Below, in pieces: positions 16,711-24,941 of a stretch of 64,000 nt of DNA (position 1 is its first letter; each line of letters starts with the position of its first letter). The translations under genes were made by a program, and so were the position numbers. A model generated the notes under the pieces. It worked only from the letters and a program-made list of their open reading frames with translations, did no database searches and was not told the DNA's origin. The DNA is from Martinezella miluonensis (GTDB taxonomy: Bacteria; Pseudomonadota; Alphaproteobacteria; Rhizobiales; Rhizobiaceae), in NCBI RefSeq assembly GCF_900094545.1, contig NZ_FMAH01000001.1, positions 404,186 through 468,185 of the forward strand, in the 5' to 3' direction.

Positions 16711-17592
16711 TTAAAACACCAGCGACCGATGAAGCTGCGCGCCGGCCCAGGCGCCGTCGCCCACAGCCAGCGACACCGAATGCGGTATGCGCGAGACATC
16801 GCCACAAGCGAAAGCGCCGGGAACGGTGCTTTCCTTCATGGTGTCTGTCTGGATCTGCGTGCCGAAAGGCGTTTCCTCGAGCGTGCAGCCGAGCCGCTCG
16901 GCAATCGGGCTCGAGGGCGCATTGCGCGATGCAGTGAAGAGCCCGGCAAATTGCAGCAGGCGACCATCGGCCAGACGCACGTCGGCCTTCCCCTCCAGCC
17001 TTGCGATCGGCGTTTCCTCGATCGTTACGCCACGAGCGGCGAGATCGGCGCGCTGCGCCTCATCCGGGACGAATGCGCCATTGAGAAAGAGCGTCACATC
17101 ACCCCATTCCGGCAGGAGCTGCGCCTGATGCAGCGACATCGGCCCTGTGGCGATGCAGCCGATGCGGCCCTGATCGAGCTCGTAGCCGTGGCAATAGGGG
17201 CAGTGGAAGACGTTTCTACCCCAGCGTTCGCCGAGACCCTCGATGGCCGGCAGCATATCGGATACGCCGGTCGCAAAGAGAAGCCGGCGGCCATCATGAC
17301 GCGCACCATCGGCAGTCGTGACGACAAAGGCATCCTTTTCGCCCTCCGCTCGCTCGGCATTGCCCTCGACCCAGGTCAGTGTCGGATAGACTAGGAGTTG
17401 CTCGCGCGCCTTGCCGGCAATCTCCGCAGGATCGACACTATCCTGCCCGAGAAAGCCGTGGGACTCCGTGGCGAAGCGATTGCGGCGCTTGCCGGCGTCG
17501 ATGACCAGCACCTTGCGGCGGGCACGGAGAAGCTGGAGGGCGGCCGCCATTCCGGCGTAGCTGCCCCCGATGACGATAACGTCGTGGCTCAT
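16711..17592 (-). CDS. thioredoxin-reductase-like FAD/NAD(P) oxidoreductase
   Basis: A 293-residue flavoprotein with the FAD-binding start DVIVIGGSYAGMAAALQLL, the redox-active disulfide motif HCPYCHGYE at about residues 129-137 and the closing flavin motif GAFACGDVSR near 265. The order and the CPYC motif match low-molecular-weight thioredoxin reductases, but this branch is common next to Rrf2- and other redox-type regulators in rhizobia and its partner need not be thioredoxin. The start overlaps the stop of the Rrf2 regulator gene by four bases, so the two are one transcription unit and probably redox- or stress-controlled. Confidence 0.88.
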   Translation of the reverse strand: MSHDVIVIGGSYAGMAAALQLLRARRKVLVIDAGKRRNRFATESHGFLGQDSVDPAEIAGKAREQLLVYPTLTWVEGNAERAEGEKDAFVVTTADGARHDGRRLLFATGVSDMLPAIEGLGERWGRNVFHCPYCHGYELDQGRIGCIATGPMSLHQAQLLPEWGDVTLFLNGAFVPDEAQRADLAARGVTIEETPIARLEGKADVRLADGRLLQFAGLFTASRNAPSSPIAERLGCTLEETPFGTQIQTDTMKESTVPGAFACGDVSRIPHSVSLAVGDGAWAGAQLHRSLVF

Positions 17593-18038
17593 GATATGGT
17601 CCTTCTTTCACGCCACTCTGCATGGCGCCGCGCGAAGTCGACGGCGAGATCGGCGAGGGTGACGGTTTCAAAACGCTTGAGCAGCAGTGCTTCAGCCTCG
17701 GCGAAAGCGTCGTCGAGCACGGAATTGACCGCCTGTTCGACGAGGCATTCGGGCGTTTCATTGCGATTGCCGATGGCAAAAACCGCAGGTTCGCCGAGCG
17801 CCTCATGCAACTGGCGCAGGGTCACCGCGCCGAGATCGGCGGCAATCGTCCAGCCGCCGGTATGCCCCTTGGCGGAACTGACGATGCCGACCTCACGCAG
17901 AAGCCCCATGGTGCGTCGCACAACGACCGGATTGGTGTTCATGCACTGCGCCAAAGTCTCGGATGTGACGGGACCATCCTGCTCGGCCATATGGAGCAAG
18001 GCGTGCAAGACGGAGGAAAGGCGGCTGTCTCTTTTCAT
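17589..18038 (-). CDS. Rrf2 family transcriptional regulator
   Basis: A 149-residue winged-helix Rrf2-type repressor (MKRDSRLSSVLHALLHMAEQ, then NTNPVVVRRTMGLLREVG in the recognition region, followed by the wing at GHTGGWTI). Only one cysteine is visible (PECLVEQAV, about residue 100), so an Fe-S cluster as in IscR or NsrR is unlikely; a thiol switch is possible. It is the first gene of a two-gene unit with the thioredoxin-reductase-like protein. A TGTAA-N9-TTACA inverted repeat (18038-18056) overlaps its start codon and could be an autoregulatory operator. Confidence 0.88.
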   Translation of the reverse strand: MKRDSRLSSVLHALLHMAEQDGPVTSETLAQCMNTNPVVVRRTMGLLREVGIVSSAKGHTGGWTIAADLGAVTLRQLHEALGEPAVFAIGNRNETPECLVEQAVNSVLDDAFAEAEALLLKRFETVTLADLAVDFARRHAEWRERRTIS

Positions 18039-18104
18039 GTAACTTCAATTATTACAATTCGAAGCGGCAATCAAGGGGCTTCGCGGACGAGAGAAGCCGC
18101 CGAG

Positions 18105-18689
18105 CTAGATGCGCACTTTGAAACGGACGTCGCGCGCCGAGGCACAAATGCGCACCTCATCACCGAGCGACCATTCCGCGGCTCTGGCCGCCATCACCGC
18201 CGGAACGCCCTGCGACCCCGGCCCGGCAGGGACGTCATAGGTGGCATGGGCATCGTGCGGCAGCAGCACACCGTAGCCGCGCTCCAGCACTGCCCGTGCC
18301 GTCGCGGCAACGCACATTTCCGAGAGCACACCGCAGATGGCAAGATCACGCACGCCGGAGGCTTTAAGAATGCCGTCAAGATCGGTGCCTTCGAAGCCAT
18401 CATCCTCGGCCTTTCTGACCACCCTCTCGCCGGGACGAGGCGGAAAATGCAGCTCCCATCCAGGCTGAAACGGCTCGTCCACGGCGCCAGGTTGGCCATC
18501 GTTCTGCAGGAATATCACCGGCGCACCGGCGCTGCGGGCTTGAGCCAGCAGCACGGCGATCATCGATAGCAGCTCACCATGACCAGGCACGGCTTCCGTC
18601 CCCTGCACGAAAGCGCTCTGGACATCGACGACAAGCAGCCCATCCACCGGGAGATGATGATCGCCGATCTCGTACTGCTCCTTTTTCAT
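18105..18689 (-). CDS. isochorismatase-family cysteine hydrolase
   Basis: A 194-residue protein of the isochorismatase/nicotinamidase fold with the full catalytic triad: Asp22 (LLVVDVQSAF), Lys93 (RVVRKAEDDGF) and Cys126 (SEMCVAATARA). Such enzymes hydrolyse amides or related bonds (nicotinamide, ureides, carbamoyl compounds); the specific substrate cannot be predicted. I chose the ATG at 18689 (MKKEQYEIGDHH); another at 18707 adds six residues and has no better ribosome site. Neighbours are an Rrf2 unit and a TauE-type exporter on the same strand, but the spacing argues for separate transcription. Confidence 0.85.
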   Translation of the reverse strand: MKKEQYEIGDHHLPVDGLLVVDVQSAFVQGTEAVPGHGELLSMIAVLLAQARSAGAPVIFLQNDGQPGAVDEPFQPGWELHFPPRPGERVVRKAEDDGFEGTDLDGILKASGVRDLAICGVLSEMCVAATARAVLERGYGVLLPHDAHATYDVPAGPGSQGVPAVMAARAAEWSLGDEVRICASARDVRFKVRI

Positions 18690-18767
18690 GGTCGCTCGAT
18701 CCGGCATTTGAAGAAAACTTCACATCATATGGAGGCGCACCCGACGAACTGACAAGGTCGATCTCAA

Positions 18768-19517
18768 CTACAAAAATGCCCTGAAGATCATTTCAGCGCC
18801 AAGCATAAGAAGGCACACCAGAAACCATCGGCGGAAGGTTGTCGGGCTGACGCGATTGCGGATGATTTGCCCTGCCCACATGCCGGCGAGCGCCGGGATG
18901 ATAGCAAGGGCCGACATTGCCAGATTGTCCATGCGAAAGGCGCCGTGCCATGCAAGCGCGCCGGCCAGCGCCACCGTCGAAACCGTGAAGGAAAGGCCGA
19001 GGGCCTGAACCAAGTCATCCTTCTCGAGGCCGAGCGCCTGAAGATAGGGAACTGCGGGCACGACGAAGACACCCGTGGCTCCGGTCAGAAGGCCGGTCGC
19101 CAGGCCAATGGCGGGCGACATCAACGGCTCCAGTTTCGCAGGCACACGAAGCTGGCGGGCGAGCAGCGCATGGGCGGCATAGAGGACGAGTGCGGCGCCC
19201 AAGGCACCTGTCGTCAGCAGCGAGTTGCCGCTGGCAAGGAAGGATGAGCCGGCGAAAGTGCCGGCCACGACCAAGGCGGTCAGCAGCCAGAACCGGCGCG
19301 CAAGCCTGCCGAAACTCGGACCAGCCAGCAGCTGCCAGGCATTCGTCACGAAGGACGGCGCGATCAGCAGGCCTGCCGCCGCGAGCGGCGAGATCAATGC
19401 GCCGAGCACGCCCATCGCCACAGTCGGCAGCCCCATGCCGGTCACGCCCTTGACGATGCCGGCGGCGAAGAAAGTCGCGAAGATCGCGGCAACAAGCCAT
19501 ATCGAATGATCCATCAT
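18768..19517 (-). CDS. TauE/SafE family sulfite/organosulfonate exporter
   Basis: A 249-residue inner-membrane protein with about seven to eight hydrophobic helices, in the TauE/SafE (DUF81) family. Typical features are the early GIVKGVTGMGLPTVAMGVL block and the mid-protein repeat of it, GLATGLLTGATGVFVVP, which reflects internal duplication. Relatives export sulfite, sulfoacetate or similar anions. It is transcribed divergently from a LysR gene, with a perfect palindrome between them, so the LysR protein is the likely regulator. The start has two adjacent ATG codons. Confidence 0.85.
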   Translation of the reverse strand: MMDHSIWLVAAIFATFFAAGIVKGVTGMGLPTVAMGVLGALISPLAAAGLLIAPSFVTNAWQLLAGPSFGRLARRFWLLTALVVAGTFAGSSFLASGNSLLTTGALGAALVLYAAHALLARQLRVPAKLEPLMSPAIGLATGLLTGATGVFVVPAVPYLQALGLEKDDLVQALGLSFTVSTVALAGALAWHGAFRMDNLAMSALAIIPALAGMWAGQIIRNRVSPTTFRRWFLVCLLMLGAEMIFRAFL

Positions 19518-19568
19518 GCCCCTTCCCTAGCAAGTCCGGACAAGGAGACAATGCGGATGATGCGAAGG

Positions 19569-19593
19569 CAGGCTTCGGCTATGCCGAAGCCTG
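19569..19593. promoter_or_regulatory. perfect palindrome between the TauE and LysR genes
   Basis: CAGGCTTCGGC (19569-19579) and GCCGAAGCCTG (19583-19593), 11-bp perfect arms around TAT, 21 bases before the LysR start. There is no T-tract after it, so an operator is likelier than a terminator. Confidence 0.45.
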
Positions 19594-19614
19594 GATATGC
19601 TGTAGTTTTCGGTC

Positions 19615-20502
19615 ATGCGTTTCGATCTGACTGACCTTCGCCTCTTCCTTGCCGTCGTCGACGCCGGCAGCATTACCCATGGAGCAGCCGACGTCGGACT
19701 TTCGCTGCCGGCCGCCAGCGAGCGGCTGCGCGACATGGAGGCCAATGGCGGCGTGCAGCTTCTGGAGCGCGGGCGGCGCGGCATCAGTCCTACGGCGGCC
19801 GGGGAAGCGCTGGCGCATCATGCGCGCGTGATCCAACGGCAATTGGCGCAGATGCACGGCGAACTCGGCGAGCACGCCAGCGGTCTGCGGGCGACGATCC
19901 GGCTTGTCGCCAATACCGCCTCCATCACCGAGTTCCTGCCCAAGCGCCTTGCCACTTGGATGGCCGGGCATCCGCAGATCGATATCGAGCTCAAGGAACG
20001 CCAGAGCATCGAAATCGCAAGAGCCGTTTCGGGGGGATTGGCGGACATCGGCATCCTCTCGGACGCCGTCGATACGTCGGGCCTGATATTGCAACCCTTC
20101 GCCATCGACCGGCTCGTGGTGGTCCTGCCTCGCGATCATGCACTTGCGGCAGCGAAACGGATCGCTTTTGCCGATATCCTGCATGAGCATTTCATCGGAC
20201 TTGCAGGCGGGGCACTACAGGACCACATCGACGCGCAGGCCGCCAGGCTCGGCACAAGGCTGAAGATGCGTGTACGGCTGCGGACCCTCGAGGCCATCTG
20301 CGAGATGGCCGCCTGCGGCATCGGTCTCGGAATCGTACCGGTATCAGCCGCGCGGCGCTGCAGCCGCTCGATGGGGATAGCCGCCTTGCGCCTTACCGAC
20401 AGCTGGGCGACGCGCAAGCTTTCGGTCTGCATACGTTCACTGGAAGATCTGCCGCCGCAGGCCCGCGATCTTTTCGAGCATCTGGCGGCGACGAAACCGT
20501 AA
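19615..20502 (+). CDS. LysR family transcriptional regulator
   Basis: A 295-residue LysR regulator: N-terminal winged helix-turn-helix (about residues 1-60; LRLFLAVVDAGSITHGAADV and LPAASERLRDMEA), a linker helix, and a two-lobed periplasmic-binding-protein-like effector domain (about 90-290). It is divergent from the TauE exporter, the usual arrangement in which the LysR protein controls both itself and its neighbour. The exporter's family suggests a sulfur-containing or organic anion as effector. An alpha/beta hydrolase gene follows 81 bases downstream on the same strand. Confidence 0.92.
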   Translation: MRFDLTDLRLFLAVVDAGSITHGAADVGLSLPAASERLRDMEANGGVQLLERGRRGISPTAAGEALAHHARVIQRQLAQMHGELGEHASGLRATIRLVANTASITEFLPKRLATWMAGHPQIDIELKERQSIEIARAVSGGLADIGILSDAVDTSGLILQPFAIDRLVVVLPRDHALAAAKRIAFADILHEHFIGLAGGALQDHIDAQAARLGTRLKMRVRLRTLEAICEMAACGIGLGIVPVSAARRCSRSMGIAALRLTDSWATRKLSVCIRSLEDLPPQARDLFEHLAATKP

Positions 20503-20583
20503 GCTGTGTTGGAAAAACCATCGCGGATCGAATAGGTTCGCTCGCATTGCTGTCTGGAGAAGGCGGCCTGTTGGGAGGTCAGC

Positions 20584-21390
20584 ATGGAACTTCGGGATGA
20601 TAATCTCGATCGATTCGAGGCAGAAGGGGCAGCACCCTTGCCGGACACGGAAACACGCGGCCATGTCGATCACGACGGCGCCCGCATATGGTATGCATCC
20701 TACGGCAGCGGCACTCCGGTGATCCTCCTTCATGGCGGGCTCGGAAACAGCGGCAACTGGGGCTATCAGGTGCCGGCACTGATCGAAGCCGGCCATCGTG
20801 CCATCGTCATCGACAGCCGCGGTCACGGCCGCAGCACGCGCAACGAGCGGCCCTATACCTACGAGCTGATGGCCTCCGACGTTTTGGCCGTCATGGACAG
20901 GCTGAAGATCGGGAAAGCAGCCGTTGCCGGATGGAGCGACGGTGCCTGCGTCGGCATGATCCTTGGACGAACCCATCCGGAGCGGATTTCCGGAGTGTTC
21001 TTCTTCGCCTGCAACATGGACCCCAGCGGCACGAAGGAATTCGTGGCAACGCCGATCATCGAACGCTGTTTTTCCCGGCACACGAAGGATTATGCCGCCC
21101 TATCGGCCGCGCCTGATGAGTTCGATGCCTTCGTCGAGGCCGTCGGCCTGATGCAGCGGACGGAGCCGAATTACACCATCGCCGATCTCGCCGACATCCA
21201 CGTGCCCGTCGTCATCGTGCACAGCGAGCATGACGAGTTCATCAAGCGCGAACATGCCGATTATCTCGTGCGGCACATTCCGGGCGCGGAAATGATCCTT
21301 CTGCCCGGCGTCAGTCACTTCGCACCCTTGCAGCGACCGGCTCAGTTCAACGCCGCCCTGCTCGCGTTCCTCGCTCGGATTCCGGCCTGA
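20584..21390 (+). CDS. alpha/beta-fold hydrolase
   Basis: A 268-residue alpha/beta hydrolase with oxyanion-hole motif LLHGGLGNSGNW (about residue 48), the nucleophile elbow GWSDGA (Ser at about residue 119), an acid in VHSEHDEF and the catalytic His in GVSHFAPLQRP. This set fits esterase or C-C hydrolase type enzymes; the substrate is unknown. A GGGAGG ribosome site precedes the ATG. It may be co-transcribed with the LysR gene upstream. The next gene is 136 bases away behind a separate palindrome. Confidence 0.87.
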   Translation: MELRDDNLDRFEAEGAAPLPDTETRGHVDHDGARIWYASYGSGTPVILLHGGLGNSGNWGYQVPALIEAGHRAIVIDSRGHGRSTRNERPYTYELMASDVLAVMDRLKIGKAAVAGWSDGACVGMILGRTHPERISGVFFFACNMDPSGTKEFVATPIIERCFSRHTKDYAALSAAPDEFDAFVEAVGLMQRTEPNYTIADLADIHVPVVIVHSEHDEFIKREHADYLVRHIPGAEMILLPGVSHFAPLQRPAQFNAALLAFLARIPA

Positions 21391-21422
21391 CATTAGATTC
21401 AGTTGCGCACGTCCGATTGTTG

Positions 21423-21449
21423 GAATAAATGATGACCATCATCTTATTC
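21423..21449. promoter_or_regulatory. palindromic operator candidate before the Old Yellow Enzyme gene
   Basis: GAATAAATGATG (21423-21434) and CATCATCTTATTC (21437-21449) form an inverted repeat with one bulged base, about 80 bases before the alkene reductase start. The length and symmetry fit a TetR- or MarR-type site, but no such regulator gene adjoins. Confidence 0.4.
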
Positions 21450-21526
21450 GAACTCCCGAGACCGAATCGCCACTGACAGGCCCTTCCGCCCCGGGGAGCA
21501 ATTTTGGCTCCAGGCAGGAGAATTTC

Positions 21527-22651
21527 ATGACAGTTAATTTATTTTCGCCGCTTGCTATCGGCCCCTATGAGCTGGCGCATCGCGTCGTCATGGCGCCGCT
21601 GACGCGCATGCGCGCAAGCCAGCCGGGCAATGTCCCCACCGCGCTGAATGCCGAATATTATGGACAGCGCGCGACCAAGGGCGGCCTGATCATTTCCGAG
21701 GGCTCGCAGGTTTCTCTCGTCGGGCAAGGCATGCCGGCAACACCCGGCATCCACACGCCCGAGCAGATCGCCGGCTGGCAGGCGGTGACGGATGCGGTCC
21801 ATGGCAAGGGCGGCAAGATCTTCCTGCAGCTCTGGCATGTCGGCCGCATTTCCCATTCCTCGCATCAGCCCGATGGGGCTGCCCCCATCGCTCCTTCGGC
21901 AATCGCCGCCAAGGGACAGGCTGTTACGGCTTCCTTCGAACACGCGCCTTTCGAGACGCCGCAGGCGATCGACATCGATCTGATACCGTTGCTGATCGAC
22001 ATCTACGCACAGGCGGCCGCCAACGCCAAGCAAGCCGGCTTCGACGGGGTCGAGATCCACGGCGCCAATGGCTACCTGATCGAACAATTTCTGCAGGCAC
22101 GGACGAACCAGCGGGCCGACCAATATGGCGGCTCGATCGAGAACCGTACGCGGCTTCTGCTCGAGGTGGTTGAAGCCGTTTCCAAGGTCTGGGGTTCGCA
22201 GCGCGTCGGCGTCCGCCTCTCGCCTTTCGGTATTGCCAATGACAGCGGCGAGGACGATCCGCTGCGTCTCTACGGCCATGTCATTCGCGAACTGGACCGG
22301 CTGCATCTTGCCTATCTGCACCTGATCGAGCCGCGTGCGAGCGGCGCAGGTCAAGCCGAAGTCGACCACAAGAACGTGCCCTCAGCTGCGGAACTGTTCA
22401 GACCCGCATGGTCGGGCAAGCTGATCGTGGCTGGAAACTTCCGGCCGGACACTGCCGAGGCAGCGCTCGCCGCCGGCCACGCCGATGCGATCGCCTTTGG
22501 CCGCCTGTTCATCGCCAATCCCGATCTGCCGGAGCGCATTCGGCGCGGCGCCCCCCTCAACCCCTACCATCGCCCGACCTTCTATGGCGGTGGAGCCGAG
22601 GGCTATACCGACTATCCATCATTAGATGATGCCATGGAGGCAGCAGAATGA
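21527..22651 (+). CDS. alkene reductase, Old Yellow Enzyme family
   Basis: A 374-residue FMN-dependent ene-reductase of the NemA/OYE family, reducing activated C=C bonds or nitro groups with NAD(P)H. Visible features: the N-terminal MAPLTRMRA segment, FLQLWHVGRISH, the substrate-binding histidine and asparagine in EIHGANGYLIEQFLQ (about residue 182) and the phosphate-binding end AIAFGRLFIANPDL. A CAGGAG ribosome site fits the ATG. Its stop overlaps the start of an SDR gene (ATGA), indicating translational coupling and perhaps a shared detoxification or redox role. Confidence 0.93.
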   Translation: MTVNLFSPLAIGPYELAHRVVMAPLTRMRASQPGNVPTALNAEYYGQRATKGGLIISEGSQVSLVGQGMPATPGIHTPEQIAGWQAVTDAVHGKGGKIFLQLWHVGRISHSSHQPDGAAPIAPSAIAAKGQAVTASFEHAPFETPQAIDIDLIPLLIDIYAQAAANAKQAGFDGVEIHGANGYLIEQFLQARTNQRADQYGGSIENRTRLLLEVVEAVSKVWGSQRVGVRLSPFGIANDSGEDDPLRLYGHVIRELDRLHLAYLHLIEPRASGAGQAEVDHKNVPSAAELFRPAWSGKLIVAGNFRPDTAEAALAAGHADAIAFGRLFIANPDLPERIRRGAPLNPYHRPTFYGGGAEGYTDYPSLDDAMEAAE

Positions 22652-23376
22652 GCACACCAAACGCCGTCATCGTCGGAGTGGGAGCGGAACAAGGGCTGGG
22701 CGCTGCGCTCTGTCGACTTCTCGCCGGCAAGGGCTATCATGTCGTCATTGCCGGGCGGACACCGGCGAAGATCGACAAAGTCGCCGCGACCATCAATGCA
22801 TCCGGCGGCAGCGCCGAGGCTATCGAAACGGACGCGACGGACGAAGCCGCCGTCGTGCGGCTGTTCGAGCATGCCTTTACGCCACGGAATGGCATCGCCG
22901 CGCCTGATTTCGTCGTCTTCAATGCCGGCATCAACCGTCCGATCGGCTTTCGCGATCTGACTGCCGCCCAGTTCGAGGAGTTCTGGCGCATCTGCTGCTT
23001 CGGCGGCTTCCTCGTCGGGCGCGAGGCGGCGCGTCACCTGGCACCGCTCGGCCGCGGTACGGTGATCTTCACCGGCGCCTCCGCCAGCTTGCGCGGCAAG
23101 GCGGGCTTTGCCCAATTCGCAGCCGCCAAGGCGGGCCTTCGAATGATCAGCCAGAGCATGGCGCGAGAGTTCGGTCCGCTCGGCCTGCATGTCGCCCACA
23201 CCATCATCGATGGCGGCATCGACGGTGAGCGGCTGCGCTCGCGACGGCCGGATGTGGATGCCGATGGGCTTCTGAACATCGATGCCATTGCCGAGAGCTA
23301 CTGGCATATCCATCGCCAGCATCCATCGGCTTGGACTCAAGAGCTCGATCTGCGGCCCTACAAGGAAAACTTCTAA
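22648..23376 (+). CDS. SDR family oxidoreductase with Phe in place of the catalytic Tyr
   Basis: A 242-residue short-chain dehydrogenase/reductase-like protein. The cofactor motif is VGVGAEQGLGAAL (residues 9-21) and the structural NAG is in FNAGINRP. The usual YxxxK is FAAAK (Phe157, Lys161), so the catalytic tyrosine is missing, while serines lie at 145 and 147 (TGASASLRG). Related SDR subfamilies without the tyrosine exist, so this is probably inherited and not a sequencing error; activity as a classical dehydrogenase is doubtful. It is translationally coupled to the ene-reductase. Confidence 0.85.
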   Translation: MSTPNAVIVGVGAEQGLGAALCRLLAGKGYHVVIAGRTPAKIDKVAATINASGGSAEAIETDATDEAAVVRLFEHAFTPRNGIAAPDFVVFNAGINRPIGFRDLTAAQFEEFWRICCFGGFLVGREAARHLAPLGRGTVIFTGASASLRGKAGFAQFAAAKAGLRMISQSMAREFGPLGLHVAHTIIDGGIDGERLRSRRPDVDADGLLNIDAIAESYWHIHRQHPSAWTQELDLRPYKENF

Positions 23377-23414
23377 AGCCGTCGCAGGGCATTGGAGCGC
23401 ATCATAGTGTTGCT

Positions 23415-23708
23415 CTAGCAATTCCGCGACAGGGCCTTGGCGATCGCGAGGAACTTCGGATCTTCAAGCCCGGTGCGGCTCCGCATGTCGGTTTCGCTCT
23501 CCGTGTCGGGCGTCTTACTCGGAATCGTGAAGGACCAAGCCGACGGGCGATTTCGACGGCGGCAAAAAAGTCCCGCCAGTCGGGCAAGAATATCTTGCCC
23601 GCCAGCGCCGCCCTTGTCTTCAGGTGTTGGCGGATCGACAGCGTTCGGATTGGCGGGATCGCCCCAGCGATCATAGTAGAGATCCTTGAAGAGATGATTG
23701 GTCAGCAT
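23415..23708 (-). CDS. hypothetical protein divergent from the LacI gene
   Basis: A 97-residue open frame starting MLTNHLFKDLYYDRWGDPAN; the middle is rich in Pro and Gly (DPPTPEDKGGAGG), then comes a basic stretch (FCRRRNRP), and the end is KALSRNC. I recognise no domain. The start lies at the edge of a LacI-type operator array, where the target gene of the regulator should begin, so it may be a real short gene or the 5' remnant of a longer catabolic gene whose frame has been lost. The ribosome site is weak. The remaining 38 bases before it hold nothing I can identify. Confidence 0.4.
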   Translation of the reverse strand: MLTNHLFKDLYYDRWGDPANPNAVDPPTPEDKGGAGGQDILARLAGLFCRRRNRPSAWSFTIPSKTPDTESETDMRSRTGLEDPKFLAIAKALSRNC

Positions 23709-23724
23709 CGGTTTGTCTTTCGAT

Positions 23725-23820
23725 TTGAATCGATTCAATATCGATACGCATTACCTTATTGAATCGGTTCAATCCTATGCTTTAAAAATCTGACGTCAAG
23801 CGGAATTGAACCGATACAAT
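23725..23820. promoter_or_regulatory. three LacI-type operator copies
   Basis: Three near-identical palindromes lie between the small divergent frame and the LacI gene: TTGAATCGATTCAA (23725-23738, perfect), ATTGAATCGGTTCAAT (23758-23773) and ATTGAACCGATACAAT (23805-23820). The centres are 34 and 47 bp apart. The central CG and symmetrical shape are typical of LacI/GalR sites, and three copies would allow looping. The last copy is 38 bases before the regulator start, implying autoregulation. Confidence 0.75.
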
Positions 23821-23858
23821 TTCATTGCTAGGATGCGCCAGAAACTAGGGAGATTGCG

Positions 23859-24923
23859 TTGGCCAAGGGCACCGTCAGGCTCGCGGACGTCGCCAAGGCG
23901 GCGGGCGTATCGCAGGGAACCGCCTCCAATGTCTTCAGCCGGCCCGACGTGGTGCGCGAGGAAGTGCGCGAACACGTGCTGGAAACGGCCAAACGGCTCG
24001 GCTATGCCGGGCCGAGCCTGACGGGACGGCTGCTGCGGGCCGGAAAGGTCAATGCCATCGGCGTCGCGGCCGTGGAGCCGCTTGCCTATTTCTTCGATGA
24101 TCCCTGGGCACGAGCGCTCTTGGCCGCCGTTTCCCAAGTCTGCGATGCCAGTGGCACCGGTCTTGCGCTGGTCTCAGCCAAGGACCGGCAGACGCTGGAC
24201 TGGAACATCAAGAGTGCGCTGGTGGACGGTTTCATCCTGCTCTGTGTCGAAGGCGGCGAAAAGCTGGTTCAGCTGACACGCGAACGGCAATTGCCCTTCA
24301 TCGCCCTGGCCCTGAACGACGACGATCCGTCGATCGCTTCTATCAGCGTCGACAATCTGGGAGGTGCCGCTGTCGCAGCCCGGCATCTGGCAGAGCTGGG
24401 TCACAAGCGTTTTGGCGTGCTTGCGACCGAACTCTCGGACGACCATGTCGGGCCGGTCGGCGTCGCCGAGATCGAGCGGGCGATCTATTCGACCTCGCGC
24501 GATCGTGCGCTCGGTTACTGGCAAGCGCTGGAAGCATTCGGCATTCGGCGCGAGAACGTGCCGATCTATGAGACGACCAACGACAAGCCAAGCGTCGAAG
24601 CCGGGCTGGACTTCCTGTTTTCCGCGCCTGAGCCGCCGACGGCGATCCTCGCCATGTCCGACAATATCGCATTGCTGGCGATCAACTGGCTGCGAGCACG
24701 AGGCCTTTCGGTTCCGCAAGATGTCTCCGTCATCGGTTTCGACGGCGTGCCGGAAGGCGGCATGGTGGAGCCCGGCCTGACGACGATGGCACAGCCCTTT
24801 GCAGAAATCGCGCAACGTGCGGTAAAGGCGGTTCTTGAGGATGCAGTGCCGGTGGAGCGTGAGATGATCGACGTCACGCTGGTGGTGCGCGGGAGCACCG
24901 CGGTGCCGAAAGACAACAGGTGA
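23859..24923 (+). CDS. LacI family transcriptional regulator
   Basis: A 354-residue LacI/GalR regulator. The N-terminal helix-turn-helix with hinge helix is clear (VRLADVAKAAGVSQGTASNVFSR at about residues 6-28; hinge region about 40-60), followed by a periplasmic-binding-protein-like sugar-binding domain (about 65-345). I took the TTG at 23859 because AGGGAG lies just upstream and it gives the normal short extension before the helix-turn-helix; there is no suitable ATG. Three matching palindromes precede it. The effector is unknown, since the divergent gene is only a short hypothetical frame. Confidence 0.92.
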   Translation: MAKGTVRLADVAKAAGVSQGTASNVFSRPDVVREEVREHVLETAKRLGYAGPSLTGRLLRAGKVNAIGVAAVEPLAYFFDDPWARALLAAVSQVCDASGTGLALVSAKDRQTLDWNIKSALVDGFILLCVEGGEKLVQLTRERQLPFIALALNDDDPSIASISVDNLGGAAVAARHLAELGHKRFGVLATELSDDHVGPVGVAEIERAIYSTSRDRALGYWQALEAFGIRRENVPIYETTNDKPSVEAGLDFLFSAPEPPTAILAMSDNIALLAINWLRARGLSVPQDVSVIGFDGVPEGGMVEPGLTTMAQPFAEIAQRAVKAVLEDAVPVEREMIDVTLVVRGSTAVPKDNR

Positions 24924-24941
24924 CCGGCGCGACCCTGCTTG

